A stretch of 64,000 nucleotides of DNA, taken from positions 99,036,001-99,100,000 of the forward strand of contig NC_092333.1 in assembly GCF_046630445.1 (NCBI RefSeq). The letters are read 5' to 3'. Below the pieces are notes generated by a model. The model worked only from the letters and a program-made list of their open reading frames with translations, had not been told where the DNA came from and made no database searches. Shown piece by piece: positions 46,342 to 57,986 of the stretch; position 1 is the first letter of the stretch, and the number at the start of each line of letters is the position of its first letter. A program made the translations under genes and the position numbers. Source of the DNA: Rutidosis leptorrhynchoides (Eukaryota; Streptophyta; Magnoliopsida; Asterales; Asteraceae).

Positions 46342-49220
46342 TGTAACGAGCCGGATTTTTCCAATCATTTTATACTTATGAGATTAATATTTACATAAAT
46401 TAAACCTTACCAACATGATAAGCAATCTAAATTGTTAAGACTTGTGTTTTTGAAAAGAGTTTTACACAACGTTTGACAGTCCAATTTGACCGATGATATC
46501 ACGAACTATATAACATACGATAATTATACGTTTGTGTATATATATGTATTTATATATATTTAACATGATCTAAGGATGGTTTAACATCTCATTGTGTACT
46601 AATGACAATGAGTTATAAGTATATTTTGAAACTACTAACTTAAGTTTTCAAAACGTTAACTATACGTAACATTCTTTGATATATATACTTATAACCTATA
46701 ATGCTTATACATGTATCGTATATATAATGTATTTAATCACTTTTTAAGGACTTAAATACATAAAACAATATAAGTATGTTCACAAAAGATAGCTATATTT
46801 GAATTCTCATTCCGTTTCCTCAAGATTTCTATACGTATATCTAGGGTATATGTACCCTTATCATACCCAACTTCTATATGTATTTACTATTGGTATATAC
46901 ACATCAAATCAACATCCTAATCAACATTATTACTGCCCTAGATATGAGGTAACTAGGATTTGTTAAGTAGCATGAATTATTAGTAAGAAAACAAAATTAT
47001 AAATCCTTTTCTTTCTTTATAAACTAAAAACATTTTTATGAATGAACACCATTTCTTCACTCCATTTTCTCATACCTACACCCTCATTTCTCTCTCAAAA
47101 TACTCCTAACTTCATACTTGATCATCTCCAAGCATTTTCCCCATCATTTAGCTTCAATTACAAGCCTTAAACACCATAAGAAAACTCTTTCAAGAACATA
47201 TCAAAATAACCACCCATTTGAAGAAGTATACTTCCAACCTTTTGATCTAACTCCACCACTCTTTGATTCCAAGATTTTTTCTTATCTCTTACAGTAACTT
47301 TGTCCAAGTAACTTGAGGTAGTATCCTTGTTCATAATCTTGTTCAATTCATAATTATATAGCTATCTTATTTTATGTTGTAAAATTTTAACAACAAGAAC
47401 ATAGTTTGAATGATTTCAAACTTGTTTGCAAACTAAATAGATCCTTCTAACTTAACTTTTAAAACACTTCAATACCTGTAATATATCATAATGATATGCT
47501 AACTTAACAAGATATAACTTGGTTTTACAAAGAACACCTTAAAAACTGAATCTACGTCGTCGGAGTGCAACCGGGGGCTGTTTTGGGTTGGATAATTAAA
47601 AACCATCTTGAACTTTGAATTGGAAATTCATGTTCTGGAAAAATGATATTTCTTATGAATATGTTAACACATAAAAATTTCATGGTTTAACTCAAAGTGT
47701 AATTATTTTTAGAAAAATGATCATTAAATGTTGTTTTTATGATGGAAAATGATCACTTTCATAAGTTTCACCAAAGTTTGACCTATAACCTATGATTTCA
47801 TATACAAACTAAGGTATTTTCAGTTCATATTCTTAAAATTTGACTCGATCCAAGGAAGTGGCAAGTTGAACCAACAAAAACGGAGTTGTAATGAAGAAAC
47901 TACGACTAAAACAAGATTGGGTATCCGAGGCTAGTTTAGCTACGAAAATATTTGGAGAAAAAGTAAATTAATCATATCTTTGCTAATTAATATGATATTT
48001 TATATATATTTACTTATGATTTGATTTTATATATTTCAGGACCACCCGTAAACAACATGAGAAGATTAATCATATGACCTCATGATTGTACGCAACACGT
48101 CATTTGACAACACGGTACTTTATGTACGCAACACGTCATTTGACAACATGGTACCATGGGTCGAGATTAATTCTGATCAATACGAATACAATGGGGTCTT
48201 TATTTATTTTATTGAGCAACTAATTGTGGACCACTAACATCGGACTGCTAACTACGGACTAATAAATATTAAAAGTATTATAAGTATATATATATGTAAC
48301 GATTACTTGAAAAGAAAATATGTTGATATATTATATACATGGTTAGGTTCGTGATATCTATCGGAGACCAAGTCGTGTTAAATACCTTCAAGGCAAAAGT
48401 GAGTATATAGTCCCACTTTTAAACTCTAAATATTTCGGGATGAGAATACATGCATTTTATGATTTACGTTATGGACACAAGTGATTAAAAATATATATTC
48501 TACGTTGAGTTGTACCACTGGCATATCTCCCTGTAACTTGGTAACTACTATTTACATGCGGTGTTGTAAACGTGAATCCTGTTGATAGATCTATCGGGCA
48601 TGACAACCCCAACCGGTCTGGACGACCAGTATTTAACGGTTGCACAGTACTTCGTTTTGGTGACTACACTTGGTACGGTGTAGTAAGATTTCATAATAAA
48701 GGGAATATGCGACTTTGATTAAATGTTAAGTACGGTTACTGAGTGCTCAACCACTTAGAATATTTTTATTAAAACGTTTATGTATATGAAATCTTGTGGT
48801 CTATATTTATAACGCTGCTAGCATTAAACCTATATCTCACCAACTTTATGTTGACGTTTAAAGCATGTTTATTCTCAGGTTCCTAGAAGTCTTCCGCTGT
48901 TTGAATATATGTTAGAGAAACCATGTGCATGGAGTCATACATGCTGTATTCGAGGAAGCATTGCATTCACAAAATCATCACCGTGTATTTATTTTGACTG
49001 CATTGTCAACGGAAGTATTCTTGTAAACTGTTATTTACGGTGATTGTCTATATGTAGAAATCATCAGATGTCGAAAACATTGAATTTTAAATATTCATTT
49101 ATGGTATATCTTTTCAAAAGAATGCAATGTTTATAAAACGTATCATATAGAGGTCAAATGCCTCGCGATGTAATCATATGTTATTGTATTCGTCCCTATG
49201 GATTAGGTCGGGTCGTTTCA
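46342..49220 (+). repeat. 3' LTR of the 30046-49220 element
   Basis: 2879 bases, TGTAACGAGCC to GGGTCGTTTCA. Close copy of 30046-32925. Followed by the ATCCG duplication. Confidence 0.92.
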
Positions 49221-49225
49221 ATCCG
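49221..49225 (+). repeat. Right target-site duplication ATCCG
   Basis: Matches 30041-30045. Confidence 0.92.
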
Positions 49226-50270
49226 AGTTACGGTTTAGGATTTATGGCCCTCCCAGAGTCACTACACCCTATTAACGTTGTGCTGAAATTTCTGACCTAC
49301 TCGCACTTAAACCGTACCCACGGTCAAAAGAAGACGAGTTAGGTTCTGAAAAATGGTCAGCTGTTAGGGGACTCACATACGGAGCCATAGCCACTGACTA
49401 TGCATCTTTTCGATTTACGTAGAGGTCGTAGCAGCTGACCGAAGTCAGCCTATTGTTTCGATCTCTATTCTTGTCGAACTTACTTAGCTTTTATAATGAT
49501 GAATGATGATGATGATGACACTTAAACTTATTTTATGCACTATTAAAATTTATAAAGACAACCTACTGACCTAGTAACCCTTGATTTAGGTTGACGACCT
49601 TTCGGACTGACTTACTACTTGCGTACTTTCATTACCAACTTTACCGCTTTTATCACTGTGAGTTATAGCATCCCTTTTTACTTTAATTATTTTGGGACTG
49701 AGAATACATGCGCTTTTTACATTTTACATACTAGGCACAAGTACTTAAACTTTATATGTGTGTGGGTTATACAACGGCATAAACATTCCCCTTAGCACGG
49801 TAACGTTTAGTCATTGGTTTTTGAACCGGTGAACGCGAATCTTAGATATGGATCAATAAGGTTTGACATCCCCACTCGGGCTAGTCGCGCTAGCATTTAA
49901 CTGTAATACTTCGTGAACATACGCACTCGCCAAGTGTACTTTCAGGGGGTTATAAACGTTAAGTTTAGTTACCGGGTGCCCACGGTTATACATATACTTT
50001 ATCATACTGATTTGAATTACTAATTTGAAACGCTTGTTTGAAGCACTGAAATCTCATGGCCTACTTTACATTACTGATTACAAACAAACTATAGCTCACC
50101 AACATTCGTGTTGACTTTTTAAGCATGTATTTCTCAGGTGTTTAGACGATGTTGATTCCGCTGTTAAACTTGCTGTGTTGGTATTAAACTGGCAGTTATA
50201 GACTTGCTGTTACAGACTTGCTGTGTTAGACTTCCGCTGTATTACTTAGAGATGTCTCAAGCATGGAACT
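49226..50270 (+). repeat. 5' LTR of element H, segment 2
   Basis: Continuation of the LTR interrupted at 30045. It contains the shared blocks GTGAGTTATAGCATCCC near 49658, GGGACTGAGAATACATGCG near 49693 and TATTTCTCAGGTG near 50130, and an ATG microsatellite near 49500. No gene. Interrupted at 50270 by a solo LTR. Confidence 0.7.
50266..50270 (+). repeat. Left target-site duplication GAACT
   Basis: GAACT before 50271, repeated at 53710-53714. Confidence 0.9.
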
Positions 50271-53200
50271 TGAAATGTCCCGTTCTTATTGATTAAAAAC
50301 GTTCCATATTAATTGATTTCGTTGCGAGGTTTTGACCTCTATATGAGACGTTTTTCAAAGACTGCATTCATTTTTAAAACAAACCATAACCTTTATTTCA
50401 TAAATAAAGGTTTAAAAAGCTTTACGTAGATTATCAAATAATGATAATCTAAAATATCCTGTTTACACACGACCATTACATAATGGTTTACAATACAAAT
50501 ATGTTACATCGAAATCAGTTTCTTGAATGCAGTTTTTACACAATATCATACAACCATGGACTCCAAATCTTGTCCTTATTTTAGTATGCAACAGCAGAAG
50601 CTCTTAGTATTCACCTGAGAATAAACATGCTTTAAACGTCAACAAAAATGTTGGTGAGTTATAGGTTTAACCTATATATATCAAATCGTAACAATAGACC
50701 ACAAGATTTCATATTTCAATACACATCCCATACATAGAGATAAAAATCATTCATATGGTGAACACCTGGTAACCGACATTAACAAGATGCATATATAAGA
50801 ATATCCCCATCATTCCGGGACACCCTTCGGATATGATATAAATTTTGAAGTACTAAAGCATCCGGTACTTTGAATGGGGCTTGTTGGGCCCGATAGATCT
50901 ATCTTTAGGATTCGCGTCAATTAGGGTGTCTGTTCCCTAATTCTTAGATTACCAGACTTAATAAAAAGGGGTATATTCGATTTTGATAATTCAACCATAG
51001 AATGTAGTTTCACGTACTTGTGTCTATTTTGTAAATCATTTATAAAACCTGCATGTATTCTCATCCCAAAAATATTAGATTTTAAAAGTGGGACTATAAC
51101 TCACTTTCACATATTTTTACTTCGTCGGGAAGTAAGACTTGGCCACTGGTTGATTCACGAACCTATAACAATATATACATATATATCAAAGTATGTTCAA
51201 AATATATTTACAACACTTTTAATATATTTTGTTGTTTTAAGTTTATTAAGTCAGCTGTCCTCGTTAGTAACCTACAACTAGTTGTCCACAGTTAGATGTA
51301 CAGAAATAAATCGATAAATGTTATATTGAATCAATCCACGACCCAGTGTATACGTATCTCAGTATTGATCACAACTCAAACTATATATATTTTGGAATCA
51401 ACCTCAACCCTGTATAGCTAACTCCAACATTCACATATAGAGTGTCTATGGTTGTTCCGAAATATATATAGATGTGTCGACATGATAGGTCGAAACATTG
51501 TATACGTGTCTATGGTATCTCAAGATTACATAATATACAATACTAGTTGATTAAGTTATGGTTGGAATAGATTTGTTACCAATTTTCACGTAGCTAAAAT
51601 GAGAAAAATTATCCAATCTTGTTTTACCCATAACTTCTTCATTTTAAATCCGTTTTGAGTGAATCAAATTGCTATGGTTTCATATTGAACTCTATTTTAT
51701 GAATCTAAACAGAAAAAAGTATAGGTTTATAGTCGGAAAAATAAGTTACAATTCGTTTTTGTAAAGGTAGTCATTTCAGTCGAAAGAACGACGTCTAGAT
51801 GACCATTTTAGAAAACTTACTTCCACTTTGAGTTTAACCATAATTTTTGGATATAGTTTCATGTTCATAATAAAAATCATTTTCTCAGAATAATAACTTT
51901 TAAATCAAAGTTTATCATAGTTTTTAATTAACTAACCCAAAACAGCCCGCGGTGTTACTACGACGGCGTAAATCCGGTTTTACGGTGTTTTTCGTGTTTC
52001 CAGGTTTTAAATCATTAAGTTAGCATATAATATAGATATAGAACATGTGTTTAGTTGATTTTAAAAGTCAAGTTAGAAGGATTAACTTTTATTTGCGAAC
52101 AAGTTTAGAATTAACTAATTTATGTTCTAGTGATTACAAGTTTAAACCTTCGAATAAGATAGCTTATATGTATGAATCGAATGATGTTATGAATATCATT
52201 ACTACCTCAAGTTCCTTGGATAAACCTACTGGAAATGAGAAAAATGGATCTAGCTTCAAAGGATCCTTGGATGGCTTGAAAGTTCTTGAAGCAGAATCAT
52301 GACACGAAAACAATTTCAAGTAAGATTTCCACTCGAAATAAGATTGTTATAGTTATAGAAATTGAATTAAAGTTTGAATATGAATATTACCTTGTATTAG
52401 AAAGATAACCTACTGTAAGTAACAAAGGTTTCTTGATCTTGGATGATTATTTGGAATGGATTTAGAAAACTTGGTAGTAAACTTGCAATTTTGGAAGTAT
52501 TCTTGATTTTATGAAACTAGAACTTTTGGAATTTATGAAGAACACTTAGAACTTGAAGATAGAACTTGAGAGAGATCAATTAGATGAAGAAAATTGAAGA
52601 ATGAAAGTGTTTGTAGGTGTTTTTGGTCGTTGGTGTATGGATTAGATATAAAGGATATGTAATTTTGTTTTCATGTAAATAAGTCATGAATGATTACTCA
52701 TATTTTTGTAATTTTATGAGATATTTCATGCTAGTTGCCAAATGATGGTTCCCACATGTGTTAGGTGACTCAAATGGGCTGCTAATAGCTGATCATTGGA
52801 GTGTATATACCAATAGTACATACATCTAAAAGTTGTGTATTGTACGAGTACGAATACGGGTGCATACGAGTAGAATTGTTGATGAAACTGAACGAGGATG
52901 TAATTGTAAGAATTTTTGTTAAGTAGAAGTATTTTGATAAGTGTCTTTAAGTCTTTCAAAAGTGTATGAATACATATTAAAACACTACATGTATATACAT
53001 TTTAACTGAGTCGTTAAGTCATCGTTAGTCGTTACATGTAAACGTTGTTTTGAAACCTTTAGGTTAACGATCTTGTTGAATGTTGTTAACCCATTGTTTA
53101 TTATAACAAATGAGATGTTAAATTGATATATTATCATGATATTATGATATATAATATATCTTAGTATGATATATATACAGTTAAATGTCGTTACAACGAT

Positions 53201-53709
53201 AATCGTTACATATATGTCTCGTTTCAAAATCATTAAGTTAGTAGTCTTATTTTTACATATGTATTTCATTGTTAATACACTTAATAATATATTTACTTAT
53301 CATTTAACATAATTAACTAAGTGTATCAATATCTTAATATGATTCATATGTACCTAGTAAGACGTTGTTATAACGATAATCGTTATATATATCGTTTTCG
53401 AGTTTCTTAAATTAATAGTCTCATTTTTATGTATATAACTCATTGTTAAAATACCTAATGAGATACATACTTATAATAAAATCATGTTAACTATATATAT
53501 AACCATATATATGTCATCATATAGTTTTTACAAGTTTTAACGTTCGTGAATCACCGGTCAACTTGGGTGGTCAATTGTCTATATGAAACCTATTTCAATT
53601 AATCAAGTCTTAACAAGTTTGATTGCTTAACATGTTGGAAACACTTAATCATGTAAATAACAATTTCATTTAATATATATATAAACATGGAAAAGTTCGG
53701 GTCACTACA
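50271..53709 (-). repeat. Solo LTR, minus orientation
   Basis: 3439 bases from TGAAATGTCCCG to GGGTCACTACA with a GAACT duplication on both sides and no internal region: a solo LTR left by LTR-LTR recombination. It is the same family as 54700-57951. Compared with that LTR it has one extra copy of a ~180-base unit (about 53195-53480) containing AACGATAATCGTT. ORFs inside (51018-51281, 52045-52302, 52985-53269) are not credible; the first recurs in the other LTR. Confidence 0.9.
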
Positions 53710-53714
53710 GAACT
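53710..53714 (+). repeat. Right target-site duplication GAACT
   Basis: Matches 50266-50270. Confidence 0.9.
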
Positions 53715-53927
53715 TTTACTTTGCATTCGCAACTTATGTTATTTTCAAAACAATAGCTTCGTAATGACCTTAGTATCATGTACTTCTGTTAATGTTCCTA
53801 TTTACCTTTTGTAAAATGTTATCTTTTCATGAATGCAAATCGGTTTTCAAATAGCATATAGTGTTTGACCATGTAATGATCATGTTGTTGATGATCCGTA
53901 CACGATGGTTTTGTACGGGGCGTCACA
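53715..53927 (+). repeat. 5' LTR of element H, segment 3 (3' end)
   Basis: Final part of the LTR, ending ...GGGGCGTCACA, followed after two bases by a PBS. Confidence 0.75.
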
Positions 53928-53929
53928 GT

Positions 53930-53941
53930 TGGTATCAGAGC
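53930..53941 (+). other. Primer-binding site of element H, tRNA-iMet type
   Basis: TGGTATCAGAGC, two bases after the LTR end at 53927. Confidence 0.92.
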
Positions 53942-54699
53942 ATTGGTTGTAGGGAATTAGGTTGCATTAGTGAGTCTAGACCGTTAGGATTCGCTAATAG
54001 GACTAATCTACAACTTGCATGTTTACTTGTTTCTGCGGAACCTGCTGCATGCTACTGTGTTATATTACTACATGTTACTGCTTATTACTACTGCATGCCA
54101 CTGCTTACTTTTACTGCTGTATGAACTTGCTGCATGCTACTGTTTCCTTTTACTGCTATGTAAACTCGCTGCATGCTTTTTCTAGCTACTGCATGGGACT
54201 ATCTGCTTCCGATTGCATGTTACTCCTGTTTAGTACTGTTAATATTGCCATGCTATATACTGCTGTAGACGATCTAGGTTGCTGTAGTGCCTGATTACGT
54301 GCTTGCTTTATGCCTGCTATTCGCTGTACCGACTTGGAAAACTTACCTTTCCTAGTTTAGATGTTTTTTTGAACCCTTTTCCCCACTCGTCTAGCCCTAA
54401 GGATTAGTATTGTAATCCGCCTGTTAATACCGTTCCACCGTTCTGGAGATCGAAACATTACTTCACGCAATCTAGTAGGAGTACCCCTCGGATTATACGC
54501 CCACTAAAGTTGATCCTCGGAGGAGGAGATATGCGAGGACTTGTCAGAGTAACCGCACCCCGTCCCACCGCCCGAGCTCACCCTAATTAGCCACGTACAA
54601 CGTATGAACCACAGAAGGTTGTTCAGTTCCTGCAAGTTGACCCGTATCCCGTACAATTTCATGATCGTCACTTATCTCTTTCATCCTTTACCACTACTC
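53942..54699 (+). other. Leader of element H with degenerate CTGCATGCTACTG repeats
   Basis: From about 54010 to 54260 a unit resembling TGCTGCATGCTACTG recurs in degenerate tandem form. The ORFs 53861-54124 and 54019-54294 (Cys/Tyr/Leu-rich) come from this repeat and are not called. No gag start was recognised before the interruption at 54700. Confidence 0.55.
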
Positions 54700-57600
54700 T
54701 GAAATGTCCCGTTCTTATTGATTAAAAACGTTCCATATTAATTGATTTCGTTGCGAGGTTTTGACCTCTATATGAGACGTTTTTCAAAGGCTGCATTCAT
54801 TTTTAAACAAACCATAACCTTTATTTCATCAATAAAGGTTTAAAAAGCTTTACGTAGATTATCAAATAATGATAATCTAAAATATCCTGTTTACACACGA
54901 CCATTACATAATGGTTTACAATACAAATATGTTACAATAAAATAAGTTTCTTGAATGCAGTTTTTACACAATATCATACAAGCATGGACTCCAAATCTTG
55001 TCCTTATTTAAGTATGCGACAGCGGAAGCTCTTAATAATCACCTGAGAATAAACATGCTTAAAACGTCAACAAAAATGTTGGTGAGTTATAGGTTTAACC
55101 TATATATATCAAATTGTAACAATAGACCACAAGATTTCATATTTCAATACACATCCCATACATAGAGATAAAAATCATTCATATGGTGAACACCTGGTAA
55201 CCGACATTAACAAGATGCATATATATAAGAATATCCCCATCATTCCGGGACACCCTTCGGATATGATATAAATTTCGAAGTACTAAAGCATCCGGTACTT
55301 TGGATGGGGTTTGTTAGGCCCAATAGATCTATCTTTAGGATTCGCGTCAATTAGGGTGTCTGTTCCCTAATTCTTAGATTACCAGACTTTAATAAAAAAG
55401 GGCATATTCGATTTCGATAATTCAACCATAGAATGTAGTTTCACGTACTTGTGTCTATTTTGTAAATCGTTTATAAAACCTGCATGTATTCTCATCCCAA
55501 AAATATTAGATTTTAAAAGTGGGACTATAACTCACTTTCACAGATTTTTACTTCGTCGGGAAGTAAGACTTGGCCACTGGTTGATTCACGAACCTATAAC
55601 AATATATACATATATATCAAAGTATGTTCAAAATATATTTACAACACTTTTAATATATTTTGATGTTTTAAGTTTATTAAGTCAGCTGTCCTCGTTAGTA
55701 ACCTACAACTAGTTGTCCACAGTTAGATGTACAGAAATAAATCGATAAATATTATCTTGAATCAATCCACGACCCAGTGTATACGTATCTCAGTATTGAT
55801 CACAACTCAAACTATATATATTTTGGAATCAACCTCAACCCTGTATAGCTAACTCCAACATTCACATATAGAGTGTCTATGGTTGTTCCGAAATATATAT
55901 AGATGTGTCGACATGATAGGTCGAAACATTGTATACGTGTCTATGGTATCTCAAGATTACATAATATACAATACAAGTTGATTAAGTTATGGTTGGAATA
56001 GATTTGTTACCAATTTTCACGTAGCTAAAATGAGAAAAATTATCCAATCTTGTTTTACCCATAACTTCTTCATTTTAAATCCGTTTTGAGTGAATCAAAT
56101 TGCTATGGTTTCATATTGAACTCTATTTTATGAATCTAAACAGAAAAGTATAGGTTTATAGTCGGAAAAATAAGTTACAAGTCGTTTTTGTAAAGGTAGT
56201 CATTTCAGTCGAAAGAACGACGTCTAGATGACCATTTTAGAAAACATACTTCCACTTTGAGTTTAATCATAATTTTTGGATATAGTTTCATGTTCATAAT
56301 AAAAATCATTTTCTCAGAATAACAACTTTAAAATCAAAGTTTATCATAGTTTTTAATTAACTAACCCAAAACAGCCCGCGGTGTTACTACGACGGCGTAA
56401 ATCCGGTTTTACGGTGTTTTTCGTGTTTCCAGGTTTTAAATCATTAAGTTAGCATATCATATAGATATAGAACATGTGTTTAGTTGATTTTAAAAGTCAA
56501 GTTAGAAGGATTAACTTTTGTTTGCGAACAAGTTTAGAATTAACTAAACTATGTTCTAGTGATTACAAGTTTAAACCTTCGAATAAGATAGCTTTATATG
56601 TATGAATCGAATGATGTTATGAACATCATTACTACCTTAAGTTCCTTGGATAAACCTACTGGAAAAGAGAAAAATGGATCTAGCTTCAATGGATCCTTGG
56701 ATGGCTCGAAGTTCTTGAAGCAGAATCATGACACGAAAACAAGTTCAAGTAAGATCATCACTTGAAATAAGATTGTTATAGTTATAGAAATTGAACCAAA
56801 GTTTGAATATGATTATTACCTTGTATTAGAATGATAACCTACTGTAAGAAACAAAGATTTCTTGAGATTGGATGATCACCTTACAAGATAGGAAGTGAGC
56901 TAGCAAACTTGAAAGTATTCTTGATTTTATGAAACTAGAACTTTTGGAATTTATGAAGAACACTTAGAACTTGAAGATAGAACTTGAGAGAGATCAATTA
57001 GATGAAGAAAATTGAAGAATTAAAGTGTTTGTAGGTGTTTTTGGTCGTTGGTGTATGGATTAGATATAAAGGATATGTAATTTTGTTTTCATGTAAATAA
57101 GTCATGAATGATTACTCATATTTTTGTAATTTTATGAGATATTTCATGCTAGTTGCCAAATGATGGTTCCCACATGTGTTAGGTGACTCACATGGGCTAC
57201 TAAGAGCTGATCATTGGAGTGTATATACCAATATTACATACATCTAAAAGCTGTGTATTGTACGAGTACGAATACGGGTGCATACGAGTAGAATTGTTGA
57301 TGAAACTGAACGAGGATGTAATTGTAAGCATTTTTGTTAAGTAGAAGTATTTTGATAAGTGTATTGAAGTCTTTCAAAAGTGTATAAATACATATTAAAA
57401 CACTACATGTATATACATTTTAACTGAGTCGTTAAGTCATCGTTAGTCGTTACATGTAAGTGTTGTTTTGAAACTTTTAGGTTAACGATCTTGTTAAATA
57501 TTGTTAACCCAATGTTTATAATATCAAATGAGATTTTAAATTATTATATTATCATGATATTATCATGTATGAATATCTCTTAACATGATATATATACATT

Positions 57601-57951
57601 AAATGTCTTTACAACGATAATCGTTACATATATGTCTCGTTTAAAAATCATTAAGTTAGTAGTCTTGTTTTTACATATGTAGTTCATTGTTAATATACTT
57701 AATGATATGTTTACTTATCATAGTATCATGTTAACTATATATATATCCATATATATGTCATCATATAGTTTTTACAAGTTTTAACGTTCGTGAATCACCG
57801 GTCAACTTGGGTGGTCAATTGTCTATATGAAACATATTTCAATTAATCAAGTCTTAACAAGTTTGATTACTTAACAGGTTGGAAATATTTAATCATGTAA
57901 ATATCAATCTCAATTAATATATATAAACATGGAAAAGTTCGGGTAACTACA
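54700..57951 (-). repeat. 3' LTR of the minus-strand chromovirus
   Basis: 3252 bases, plus-strand ends TGAAATGTCCCG and GGGTAACTACA. Same family as the solo LTR at 50271. It has the shared blocks in reverse: ACCTGAGAATAAACATGC near 55041, CATCCC near 55495 followed by GTGGGACTATAACTCAC near 55518. No gene inside. Confidence 0.9.
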
Positions 57952-57986
57952 GTACCTACCCGTTAAATAAATTTCGTCCCGAAATT
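57952..57986 (-). other. 3' LTR junction / plus-primer candidate
   Basis: The minus strand reads TTCGGGACGAAATTTATTT, then AACGGGTAGGTAC, then the LTR. It is purine-rich only in part (ACGGGTAGGTA). The same junction precedes the LTR at 46342. Confidence 0.5.

Larger units (their letters stand above)
30046..49220 (+). mobile_element. Ty3/gypsy-type element without gag-pol, split by a nested insertion
   Basis: LTRs 30046-32925 and 46342-49220, TG...CA ends, the ATCCG duplication and a tRNA-iMet PBS define it. Without the nested chromovirus (36789-45952 plus one TGAAA) it is about 10 kb with a ~4.2-kb internal region. No gag, protease, RT or integrase is found there, only an accessory ORF in two frames and AT-rich sequence. 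Its LTRs share blocks with the LTRs at 50271 and 54700, so a related autonomous element could have supplied enzymes (inference). Confidence 0.88.

Noticed and set aside
51018..51281. 87-codon ORF repeated at 55449-55712
   Set aside because: It recurs because both lie in LTRs of one family; opposite strand to the element and no domain.
53861..54294. Cys/Leu/Tyr-rich ORFs resembling small secreted proteins
   Set aside because: Translations of the degenerate CTGCATGCTACTG repeat in a retroelement leader; no start context or signal peptide logic.
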